Positions 17,024 to 26,357 of a DNA stretch of 56,690 nt are shown piece by piece. This DNA is from Eggerthellaceae bacterium (GTDB lineage Bacteria > Actinomycetota > Coriobacteriia > Coriobacteriales > Eggerthellaceae). Below the pieces are notes generated by a model. The model made no database searches. It was not told the DNA's origin and was given only the letters and a program-made list of their open reading frames with translations. The position numbers and the translations under genes are program-made. The stretch spans positions 1 to 56,690 of the forward strand of contig JAFSHA010000098.1 in the NCBI GenBank assembly GCA_017440565.1, read 5' to 3'. How positions within the stretch are numbered: the stretch's first letter is position 1; every line of letters begins with the position of its first letter.

Positions 17024-18133
17024 CTAGTGGATGAACATGGCGTCGCCGAAGGAGAGCATGCGGTAGCGCTCGGCGATTGCGTGCTCGTAAGCCGCAAGCA
17101 GGTTCTCGCGGCTCGAGAAGGCGCTTACCAGCATCATGAGCGTGCTTCGCGGCACGTGGAAGTTCGTGATGAGCGCATCGACGGTCTTGAACTGATATCC
17201 GGGAAGGATGTAGAGCGAGGTGGCTTCGCGTTCACGGGCGCGCAGGCAGCCGGCATCGGCGTCCCAAGCGCTCTCGAGGCTGCGTACGCTGGTGGTTCCC
17301 ACGGCGATGACGCGTCCGCCTCGCGCATGCGCCTCGTTGACGGCATCGATGGTGCGTTGGGGAACGGTGAAGAACTCGGTGTGGATCTGGTGTGTGGCCG
17401 GGTCCTCCTCATCGACGACGCGGAAGGTGTCAAGCCCCACTTCAAGCTCGACGGTTTCCCAGCGCACGCCCTTCGCTCGCAATCTCTCGATAAGTTCGGG
17501 TGTGAAGTGAAGGCCGGCCGTGGGGGCGGCAGCCGAGCTTTCCCGCTTGGAGAAGACGGTCTGGTACAGCTCGGTGTCGCCGGCGTAGCCCTTGATGTAG
17601 GGCGGAAGCGGCGTGTTTCCCACCGCGTGCAGCGCCTCGTCAAGCGAGGGCATGGTGGTGGTGAGCAAGGCCACGCGCTCTCCCTTTTGCGCGCCGGGCG
17701 CCCAGTCTACTATCTCGGCAGAGAGGACGACCTTTCCCGCTTCATCCGTGAAGTCGACCACAGCTCCCGTTCTCGGTTTCAGGCGCTTGCCGGGCCGCAC
17801 GAGCACTTCCCAATAGGCCCGTTGGTTGGTACGCGGCAGCTCGCCGGCCACTTCCCTGAGGAGAAACACCTCTGCAGCTCCGCCGGTACCGCGCTTTGCG
17901 CCCAGAAGGCGTGCCGGAAGCACGCGCGTTTCGTTGGCGACCAGCAGGTCACCGGGGCGCAGGTATTCCTCGATGTCGCGGAAGATGCGGTCGGTTAGCG
18001 CGCCGCTTTCGCGCTCCATCACCAAAAGGCGACAGCCGTCGCGCTCGGCGGCGGGCTCCTGCGCGATGAGCTCCTCGGGCAGGGAGTAGTTGAAGTCCTC
18101 GGTTTTCATGATGCCGGTGGCATAGGTGGTCAT
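17024..18133 (-). CDS. queA: S-adenosylmethionine:tRNA ribosyltransferase-isomerase QueA
   Basis: QueA adds the ribosyl moiety of SAM to preQ1-modified tRNA, giving epoxyqueuosine. The 369-residue protein has EDFNYSLPEELIAQEPAAERD, the AEVFLLRE and WEVLVRPGKRLKPR core, SSAAAPTAGLHFTPEL, VELEVGLDTFRVV and the C-terminal NFHVPRSTLMMLVSAF. The frame extends 41 codons upstream, but AGAGGA before ATG 18133 and the family start (a short lead before MKTEDFNY) decide it. A TATAAT on this strand at 18179-18174 gives it its own promoter downstream of queH. Confidence 0.94.
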   Translation of the reverse strand: MTTYATGIMKTEDFNYSLPEELIAQEPAAERDGCRLLVMERESGALTDRIFRDIEEYLRPGDLLVANETRVLPARLLGAKRGTGGAAEVFLLREVAGELPRTNQRAYWEVLVRPGKRLKPRTGAVVDFTDEAGKVVLSAEIVDWAPGAQKGERVALLTTTMPSLDEALHAVGNTPLPPYIKGYAGDTELYQTVFSKRESSAAAPTAGLHFTPELIERLRAKGVRWETVELEVGLDTFRVVDEEDPATHQIHTEFFTVPQRTIDAVNEAHARGGRVIAVGTTSVRSLESAWDADAGCLRAREREATSLYILPGYQFKTVDALITNFHVPRSTLMMLVSAFSSRENLLAAYEHAIAERYRMLSFGDAMFIH

Positions 18134-18173
18134 GCGTTCGTCCTCTTGCGTTCGCGAAATAATTCGATAGCGG

Positions 18174-18179
18174 ATTATA
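18174..18179 (-). promoter_or_regulatory. -10 box of the queA promoter
   Basis: A perfect TATAAT on the minus strand, 41 bases upstream of the queA start. No clear -35 box. Confidence 0.5.
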
Positions 18180-18288
18180 GCCCAGAACAACAGCTGCGTC
18201 TCGGCGTTGCCCGTTTGCGGCGCCGCTGCATGGCAGGGGTCGGCGCCTCGCCTCACCTACGCCCGTTGCGCTTGCGGATTCAGCGGGG

Positions 18289-19116
18289 TTATTTCTGCTC
18301 GCGCAGCTGCTTGAGGATGGCGCGCTTGCGTGCCTGCTTGTCGGCGTAAGCGGCCTTTTCGGCTCGGCTTTCCGCGCGAGCCTTCTCTTCGGCGGCTTGC
18401 GCCTGCGCTTTCTGGGCGCGCAGGCTTTCCTTGGTCGCCTTGCGAGCAATCTTTCGCATCTCGCGTTCGACGCGCGCCTCCTCCTCGGAGAAGCGGCAGG
18501 CGCAGTAGTTCTGACGGTACATGCCGGCTTCGCGGGACCTGGTCGTGGCGTTGTCGTAGTAAGGGCGATAGTCGGCGAAGCGGGCCTCGACGCCGGCTTG
18601 GGCGGCGGCGCGCTCGAGCTCCTCGCGGATGATGCCCGTATATTGGTAGGGGCTTACCGAAAGCGTGGTGCCGATCGACTCAAAGCCGTGCTCGGCCGCG
18701 TAACGCGCCGTTTCCTCGAAGCGAAGGCGATAGCAGGCGCGGCAGCGTGCCCGCCGTGCGGCTTCGGCTTCGTCGGGCGTGCCCTCGGGGGCCTCTTTGG
18801 TTAGGGGATCGTTGCTGGCCTCGTGGATGATGACGCCGTGCTTCTCTCGCGCTGCCTCGCCGATGCGCCCGACGCTCGCTTCCCAGGCTTGCGAATCGTA
18901 TGCGCCCTCGATGACCTCAAGCGCTTCGTCTTGTGCCCAGAAGGCGAGGGTCTCCAGACGCCGTGCGTATTCCTCCTCGGGCTGGATGTTGGAGTTCGCG
19001 TAGTAGATCACCGGTTCCGTGCCCGCTTCGCGCAAAAGGCGCACGGGCTCCAGCGAGCATGGCCCGCAGCACGCGTGAAGCAGCATTTTCCGATGTTTTT
19101 CGCCGTTGTGTCCCAT
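18289..19116 (-). CDS. queH: Epoxyqueuosine reductase QueH
   Basis: QueH reduces epoxyqueuosine to queuosine, the last step of the pathway, and replaces QueG in many anaerobes. The 275-residue protein starts with a MLLHACCGPCSLEPV motif (Cys pair), has RCRACYRLRFEETA in the middle and YRQNYCACRFSEEEA at the end of the enzyme, giving the Fe-S and metal Cys set. A tail of about 70 residues rich in Lys, Arg, Ala and Glu is added, probably a coiled coil. The start could be ATG 19116 or ATG 19086; neither has a good ribosome-binding site, so a leaderless or weakly translated mRNA is possible. Confidence 0.9.
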   Translation of the reverse strand: MGHNGEKHRKMLLHACCGPCSLEPVRLLREAGTEPVIYYANSNIQPEEEYARRLETLAFWAQDEALEVIEGAYDSQAWEASVGRIGEAAREKHGVIIHEASNDPLTKEAPEGTPDEAEAARRARCRACYRLRFEETARYAAEHGFESIGTTLSVSPYQYTGIIREELERAAAQAGVEARFADYRPYYDNATTRSREAGMYRQNYCACRFSEEEARVEREMRKIARKATKESLRAQKAQAQAAEEKARAESRAEKAAYADKQARKRAILKQLREQK

Positions 19117-19173
19117 GTGTCTTATACTAGCAGACTTAAGAAATCGTTCGACCTTTTGAAGAGGGAAGTGCCC

Positions 19174-21275
<2,102 letters not shown>

Positions 21276-21591
21276 GGTTGCGTTGACCTGCGGGAGCGCC
21301 CCGAGCCGCAGCCGCGTTCCGGGCACCCGCTTTCGCTGCTCGCCTTTGGCTCGTGCGCTTCGCTACCTCATGCTTTTATGGAGCGTCCTTCGGGCGCTAT
21401 CAGGAATGGTGTTCAGAGTGCCCCGAACGCGGCTGCGGCTCGGGGCGTTGTCGCTGTCCCGTTGCTCATCAGAGATACCGCTTTCGGGTGAGCAAATGTG
21501 GATTAACGGGCGGTTTCCTTCGCTGACTTATGGAAATGTGGCAAAATAGAAAAGTTGACTATTCGCGCATATTCCGAAGGAGCCCGTGTCA
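21276..21591. other. Spacer after tgt, largely an inverted-repeat element
   Basis: 316 bp without a gene. 21297-21447 is an inverted-repeat element (described separately). The rest holds the upstream region of secDF, with AAGGAG at 21577-21582. Confidence 0.5.
21297..21447. repeat. 151-bp element with 30-bp terminal inverted repeats
   Basis: The left arm at 21297-21326 (CGCCCCGAGCCGCAGCCGCG...) matches the reverse complement of the right arm at 21418-21447 in 29 of 30 positions. They enclose 91 bp containing a smaller AGCG...CGCT hairpin. No coding sequence is evident. It could be a MITE-like insertion or an outsized transcription terminator for tgt. Confidence 0.75.
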
Positions 21592-24183
21592 ATGGCTTTG
21601 GAACGAAACAACGATAAGAAGAAGAAAGCCCAGTCGGCCAAGGCGACGAACCGTCGTAACGTGTGGCTGTTGGTGCTCACGACGCTTTTGGTGGCCGTCT
21701 CGGTGGTGCTGTTCACGCCGCCGAATGAGAAGATCAACCAGGGTCTCGACATCCAAGGCGGTCTTTCCGTGGTACTTTCCGCCGAAACCGAGGCGGGCGA
21801 GATTCCCTCCAGCGAGGACATGGAGAAGTCCCGTTCGGTTATCGAGAGCCGCGTGAACGCGCTTGGCGCGTCTGAAGCTGTGGTGCAGCTGCAGGGTGAC
21901 AACCAGATTCTCGTGCAGATCCCCGGTCTGTCGGATACCGAGGAGGCGCTCAACACCATCGGCAAGACGGGCCAGCTGGTGTTCGCGCGCTTGGATAGCT
22001 TCACCGACGAAGAGGTGAAGTCCCAGATCGAAAGCGGCGCCTACGCGTACGGCAACGTGGTCACCGACGAATTCGGCAACACCTTCCCCACGGGCGGCAC
22101 CGATAACCTCTATGTCGAGCCGGGTACGTACACGCCGCTTATCACCGGCGAGCAGATCGTCAACGTCACGGTGGGTCTCGAGTCCGAAACCTCCACCCAC
22201 TACGCCGTCAACCTCACCCTGAATGGCGACGCCTCCAGGGCCTTCGCCGACGCCACGCGCGAGCTTGCGCCCACCAAGGGTCAAATCGTCATTATTCTCG
22301 ACAATGAAGTCCAGTCCGCCCCCGCGGTCCAGTCCGAAATTAGCGGAGGCCAGGTTTCTATCACGGGCAACTACACCATGGAGGAGGCCCAGTCGCTGCA
22401 GACCATCCTCGAAAGCGGCAGCCTTCCCATCAACTTCCACTACGAGCAGAGCCAGGTGGTCGGTCCGACGCTCGGCCAGGATGCGCTGAAGTCCGGCGTC
22501 ATCGTGGCGCTTATCGGCTTGGCCATCGTCATGCTCTACCTCTTGTTCTTCTACAAGGGCCTGGGCGTGATCGTCGCGGGCGCCATGCTCGTGTTTGCGA
22601 CGCTCTACTTGGGCCTGCTTGCCGCGCTTTCGGCCTTCGGTCTGTTCAGCCTTTCGCTTGCGGGCGTGGCCGGCATCGTGCTTACCATCGGCATGGCCGC
22701 CGACTCCTCCATCCTCACGCTCGAGCGCTTCCGCGAGGAGATTCGCATGGGCCGCAGCGTGCGCGCTGCCTCCATTACCGGCGTACGTCACGCTATCGAG
22801 ACGTCCATCGACGCCGACCTGGTCACGCTCATTTCCGCGCTTACCCTGTTCTTCCTGGCCAGCGCCTCGGTCAAGGGCTTCGGCCTTACGCTCGCGCTCG
22901 GCATTTGCTGCGATATCGTGATGATGCTCATCTTCAAGGCGCCGCTCATTCGCCTGCTGGCCCCGAAGGTTATCGCGAAGAACCCTGGCTTCTGGGGCAT
23001 TTCCGACAGCCTGGAGGTTGCACGCATCGGCCAGGAGCACGACGCGCAGAAGGTCGCCGTCGACGAGGACGGCACTTCTCCGCTGCGCAAGGTCAAGGGT
23101 CGCTTCATCAAGCATGACATTAACTTCATGGGCCATCGCAAGGTGTTCCTCACGGTGGCAGCCGTGCTGTTGGTTGCCAGCTTTGCCGTTATGGGTATCC
23201 GCGGTTTGAACTTCGGCATCGAGTTCGTGGGCGGCACATCGGTTGAGTTCCACGGCACGGGCGATGTCACCACCGAGCAGATGCGCGATGCCTTCGACGC
23301 CGCGGGCGAGCCCGACGCCGTCATCCAGACCACCAATTCCGATGGCGAGCCTGGCTTCCTCGTGCGTACCACCACCACCGAGGCCGAGCAGGCTACCTCT
23401 AGCGCCACGCAGGTGGCAAGCGAGCTGGGGCTTTCCACGGAAAGCTTTGAAGTGACCACCATCGGCCCGGACTGGGGAACCTCAGTCATCAAGTCGTCAG
23501 TCATCGCGCTCATCGTGTCGCTGCTGCTCATCATTGCGTTCATCGCCTTCCGCTTTGAGTACAAGATGGGCGTCACGGCAGTCATCGCGCTGTTCCACGA
23601 CATCATCATCGTGGTGGGCATCTACGCGCTTGTCGGCCGCGAGGTCAACCCCAACACCATCGCCGCGCTGCTCACCATCTTGGGCTACTCGCTCTACGAT
23701 AAGGTGGTCGTGTTCCACCGCATCAACGACAACATGCAGGGCGAGGACATCAAGTGCTCGTTCTTCACCATGGCCAACCATTCGGTCAACCAGGTGTTCC
23801 TGCGTACGCTCAACACGTCCATCACCTCGGTTATCCCGGTGTTCGCCATGCTGCTGTTTGGCGGTGAGACGCTGAAGGACTTCGCGTTTGCCATGGTGCT
23901 CGGCCTGGTGATCGGCTCCTACTCGTCCATCGCCGTGGCCACGCCGCTCTACAGCATGTGGAAGACGCGCGAGCCGCAATTCGCCAAGCTGGTGAAGAAG
24001 TACGGCCCGGGCATTGACCTGTTCGATTGCGACTACGCGGGCCACACCGTTATCGAGTCGGTGCCGGTGGCTCGTCTCGAGGCTGCTGCGAAGAAGGCCG
24101 AGGCTGCTGCCGCTGCTGCCGAGGGTGAGGCGAACTCTTCTCAGTTATCGGCTAAGGGCGGCAAGGGCAAGAAGAGGGGCTAG
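21592..24183 (+). CDS. secDF: Fused protein translocase subunit SecDF
   Basis: SecD and SecF use the proton gradient to pull proteins across the membrane after SecYEG. This 863-residue protein fuses both. The SecD half has helix 1, a P1 domain (EKINQGLDIQGGLSVVLSAE, VIESRVNALGASEAVVQ, LETTIGKTG-like stretch), and five helices with VLTIGMAADSSILTLERFREE. The SecF half begins near residue 500 (GHRKVFLTVAAVLL, LNFGIEFVGGTSVEF) and has LTILGYSLYDKVVVFHRINDN. The Asp and Arg of the usual TM4 motif are present. AAGGAG nine bases upstream selects ATG 21592 over GTG 21586. The Ala/Lys-rich tail is cytoplasmic. Confidence 0.94.
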   Translation: MALERNNDKKKKAQSAKATNRRNVWLLVLTTLLVAVSVVLFTPPNEKINQGLDIQGGLSVVLSAETEAGEIPSSEDMEKSRSVIESRVNALGASEAVVQLQGDNQILVQIPGLSDTEEALNTIGKTGQLVFARLDSFTDEEVKSQIESGAYAYGNVVTDEFGNTFPTGGTDNLYVEPGTYTPLITGEQIVNVTVGLESETSTHYAVNLTLNGDASRAFADATRELAPTKGQIVIILDNEVQSAPAVQSEISGGQVSITGNYTMEEAQSLQTILESGSLPINFHYEQSQVVGPTLGQDALKSGVIVALIGLAIVMLYLLFFYKGLGVIVAGAMLVFATLYLGLLAALSAFGLFSLSLAGVAGIVLTIGMAADSSILTLERFREEIRMGRSVRAASITGVRHAIETSIDADLVTLISALTLFFLASASVKGFGLTLALGICCDIVMMLIFKAPLIRLLAPKVIAKNPGFWGISDSLEVARIGQEHDAQKVAVDEDGTSPLRKVKGRFIKHDINFMGHRKVFLTVAAVLLVASFAVMGIRGLNFGIEFVGGTSVEFHGTGDVTTEQMRDAFDAAGEPDAVIQTTNSDGEPGFLVRTTTTEAEQATSSATQVASELGLSTESFEVTTIGPDWGTSVIKSSVIALIVSLLLIIAFIAFRFEYKMGVTAVIALFHDIIIVVGIYALVGREVNPNTIAALLTILGYSLYDKVVVFHRINDNMQGEDIKCSFFTMANHSVNQVFLRTLNTSITSVIPVFAMLLFGGETLKDFAFAMVLGLVIGSYSSIAVATPLYSMWKTREPQFAKLVKKYGPGIDLFDCDYAGHTVIESVPVARLEAAAKKAEAAAAAAEGEANSSQLSAKGGKGKKRG

Positions 24184-24331
24184 GCTCGCCCTAACCGAAG
24201 AGAGCATGTTGAGCTAACTCTAACGCGCGGTGGAAGTGCACGATGCTTTCGCCGCGCTTTCCGTTACAATGCCGCTTGAGCCTGTGTTATCTCGGCGGGT
24301 TCAAGCGATGATTCGAGAGGAGAACCAATTC

Positions 24332-24655
24332 ATGGTACGTGAGGGAAGCGCGCCGAATTTCTGCCCGCCCGTCGAAGAGGGCATCACCATTTCCGTTGCC
24401 GACGAGCGCGGCGACGAGATGACGCTCGAGTTCTTGGGTCTCATTCTGCACGAGGGCAAGAGCTACGGTTTCTTCATGCCCGTCGACGACGACAACCCGG
24501 TGCTCTCCTCTGGCGAGCTCGTGCTGCTTGAGGTGGTCGATGAAGACGAGGAGGGTCAGCCTTCCGAGTTCGAGCTGGTTTTCGACGAGGCCATTGCCGC
24601 GGAAGTCTATGAAGCCTTCCGCGAGGCGACGAAGGACCTGTACTTGTTTGAATAG
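24332..24655 (+). CDS. DUF1292-family protein
   Basis: A 107-residue acidic protein. ITISVADERGDEMTLEFLGLILHEGKSYGFFMPVDD and LVLLEVVDEDEEGQPSEFELVFDEAIAAEVYEAF match the DUF1292 pattern, a small beta-rich domain of unknown function widespread in Firmicutes and Coriobacteriia. The open frame begins 34 codons earlier, but GAGAGGAG nine bases before ATG 24332 sets the start. It is flanked by secDF and a perfect 10-bp terminator stem. Confidence 0.8.
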   Translation: MVREGSAPNFCPPVEEGITISVADERGDEMTLEFLGLILHEGKSYGFFMPVDDDNPVLSSGELVLLEVVDEDEEGQPSEFELVFDEAIAAEVYEAFREATKDLYLFE

Positions 24656-24667
24656 CGTTTCAGCTGG

Positions 24668-24700
24668 ATGCGGGGCGAGAGGGCGCCCCGCATCTGCTTT
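24668..24700 (+). terminator. Terminator after the DUF1292 gene
   Basis: ATGCGGGGCG (24668-24677) pairs perfectly with CGCCCCGCAT (24684-24693), followed by CTGCTTTT. Confidence 0.7.
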
Positions 24701-24721
24701 TCGCGCGTGGGGGAGGGGCTC

Positions 24722-25612
24722 ATGAGCGCGCAAACCGTTGGCTATATCTTGGCGGTGGCCCAGGCCATCCTGTACTCGACCATGGGAGTGGCCGCGAAGT
24801 TCCTGTACGGAACGGGCCTTACGCCCGAGCAGGTCATTCTCCTGCGCTTTTTGGGCACCGTCGTAGTACTGGGTGCGTTTCTGCTGGTATGGCGCAAGCA
24901 GCCGCTGTTTAGCCGTCGTCCCATCGTGTACGTTCAGGGCGTATTCTTCGCGTTGTGCGCCATCTTCTATTTCCTCGCCGTTGATGAGATGACCGCCAAC
25001 GTGGCCACGGTGCTGTTCTACGCGTATCCGGCTATGGTGGCGCTGCTTGCTACGTTCGTGCTTAAGGAGCGCTTGACGGCGCGCATCTTGGTTTCGCTCG
25101 CTGTTGCCATGGCGGGCATCGTTTTGATATCGGGTGTGGTCGACGGCCTTATGGGTACGACGAGCATCGAATTCTCGCCCGTTGGCGTGCTCTACGGCAT
25201 CCTTTCGTGCGCGGCGTTTGCCGTTTACAACGTGATAGGCCAGAAGGCGGTGGGGAAGAAAGACGGCCCCATGACCATGACGTTTTCCATGTGCGTGGTC
25301 GGCTCGATCATGATGGTCGTGGCTTTCCCGACGTACGTGCCTACGCTCGTTGAGGTCAATGCGCTGCAGCTTGGCGTGGCGCTGTTCATCGTGGTGTGCA
25401 ACACCATCGTTCCGGTGGTTATGCTGCTCGAGGCCATCAAACGTATCGGCGCCATGAAGTCCTCGCTTATTGGTATTTCCGAGACTCCCTTCGCCCTTGC
25501 GTTCGCCTTCGCCATTCTGGGCGAGACGCTCACCGTCCTTCAGGGTGCCGGTGCCGTGCTCGTGGTCATCTCCATTTTGCTGGTAACTCTTCCGAGCAAA
25601 AAGAGCGAATAA
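24722..25612 (+). CDS. EamA/DMT-superfamily transporter
   Basis: A 296-residue inner-membrane protein of ten helices formed by two EamA repeats. Repeat 1 runs from AVAQAILYSTMGVAAKFLYG through LLRFLGTVVVLGAFLLVW to VLFYAYPAMVALLATFVLKERL. Repeat 2 runs from GVLYGILSCAAFAVYNVIGQKAV to GISETPFALAFAFAILGETL. The EKL/GET-type signature before the last helix is typical. Substrates of this family vary (amino acids, metabolites, drugs) and cannot be predicted. GGGGGAGGGG precedes ATG 24722. Confidence 0.88.
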   Translation: MSAQTVGYILAVAQAILYSTMGVAAKFLYGTGLTPEQVILLRFLGTVVVLGAFLLVWRKQPLFSRRPIVYVQGVFFALCAIFYFLAVDEMTANVATVLFYAYPAMVALLATFVLKERLTARILVSLAVAMAGIVLISGVVDGLMGTTSIEFSPVGVLYGILSCAAFAVYNVIGQKAVGKKDGPMTMTFSMCVVGSIMMVVAFPTYVPTLVEVNALQLGVALFIVVCNTIVPVVMLLEAIKRIGAMKSSLIGISETPFALAFAFAILGETLTVLQGAGAVLVVISILLVTLPSKKSE

Positions 25613-25683
25613 CCCAGCCTCACCGACCCATCGACGGTTTGTCCCTTTGCTTGTTCTCGCCGGAGGCCGTCGCTCGGAAGCGG

Positions 25684-25808
25684 CCCTCTGTTAAACCACC
25701 ATTGACATGGGCGATTTAGTCTGCCGTGGAAGCGCAGATCGGATGCGAGGTTTTGGCGGAAGGCTCGGAACCCCATCAGGCGCATGTCAATTCTGGTTTA
25801 ACAGAGGG
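25684..25808. repeat. 125-bp element with 26-bp terminal inverted repeats
   Basis: The left arm CCCTCTGTTAAACCACC... (25684-25709) equals the reverse complement of the right arm (25783-25808) in 24 of 26 positions, around a 73-bp non-coding core. It ends 12 bp before the 198-bp repeat. It fits a MITE-like element; no transposase is nearby. Confidence 0.75.
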
Positions 25809-25820
25809 GAAAGCGGGTCG

Positions 25821-26018
25821 TGGCAGAAACCGACGGTTTGTATCGATTCGTCTCTTCCTTGGCAGAAACTGACGGTTTGTCCTGGTCTAAAGGCCCCGAA
25901 ACTGATCCAAATCGTCAAAACCTGCCATTTCCTGGCAGAAACTGACGGTTTGGGTAGTCCAAACCGTCAGTTTCTGCCACGGAAGGCCCCGATCGATACA
26001 AACCGTCAGTTTCTGCCA
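25821..26018 (-). repeat. 198-bp folded repeat element, copy B (inverted relative to copy A)
   Basis: Units are at 25821-25840, 25860-25879, 25908-25927 (divergent), 25933-25952, 25960-25979 and 25999-26018. Read on the minus strand, the unit offsets (39, 27, 25, 48, 39) are identical to copy A at 978-1175, and the internal GATCAGTTTCGGGGCCTT is shared. The outer spacers pair as TATCGAT with ATCGATA, where copy A has TCTC with GAGA, so the stem is kept by paired changes. Confidence 0.88.
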
Positions 26019-26083
26019 GGATGGGACGGATCCAAAGTCGACGTCGTTGCCGACGTCTGCCCGCGCCCGTCTCGCCAAGCGAA

Positions 26084-26161
26084 CGTTCCTGAACGTTCAT
26101 CTCGGACAGAATGGGGTGGTTTTCGCCTTCCGACCCGTTCCTGAACGTTCATCCGGGACAG
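26084..26161 (+). repeat. Pair of direct repeats, 52 bp apart
   Basis: CGTTCCTGAACGTTCATC occurs at 26084-26101 (last base differing by alignment) and 26136-26153, each followed by a GGACAG. It contains the palindrome GAACGTTC. It lies about 200 bp upstream of the zinc-ribbon gene and could be a paired binding site or a remnant repeat. Confidence 0.55.
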
Positions 26162-26357
26162 GGGTGCAACCTAGGTTGGCTGAAAGTCCGGTTCGAACGA
26201 GGAGGGGCGCTTTCTGCCCGCAGCTGGAGGTTGCTCTTTGGTCGTCGGCGAGGCTGGAGGAACGACGAGCCAATAAACTAGATTCATCGACTCGTTGCGC
26301 ACCATTCAAAATAGTAGAATGTGGTCAGTTAGGAAGAAACCTGCGAAAGGGGTTGTC

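Larger units (their letters stand above)
25613..26357. other. 745-bp repeat-dense spacer without a gene
   Basis: In order: a half unit ATCGACGGTTTG (25630-25641), a 125-bp inverted-repeat element (25684-25808), copy B of the 198-bp folded repeat (25821-26018), and a direct repeat CGTTCCTGAACGTTCATC (26084 and 26136). A short unremarkable stretch leads to the zinc-ribbon gene. Open frames across it have no family features. Confidence 0.7.

Noticed and set aside
21589-23253. 554-codon minus-strand frame opposite secDF
   Set aside because: It has no recognisable domain and is fully explained as a shadow of the SecDF reading frame.
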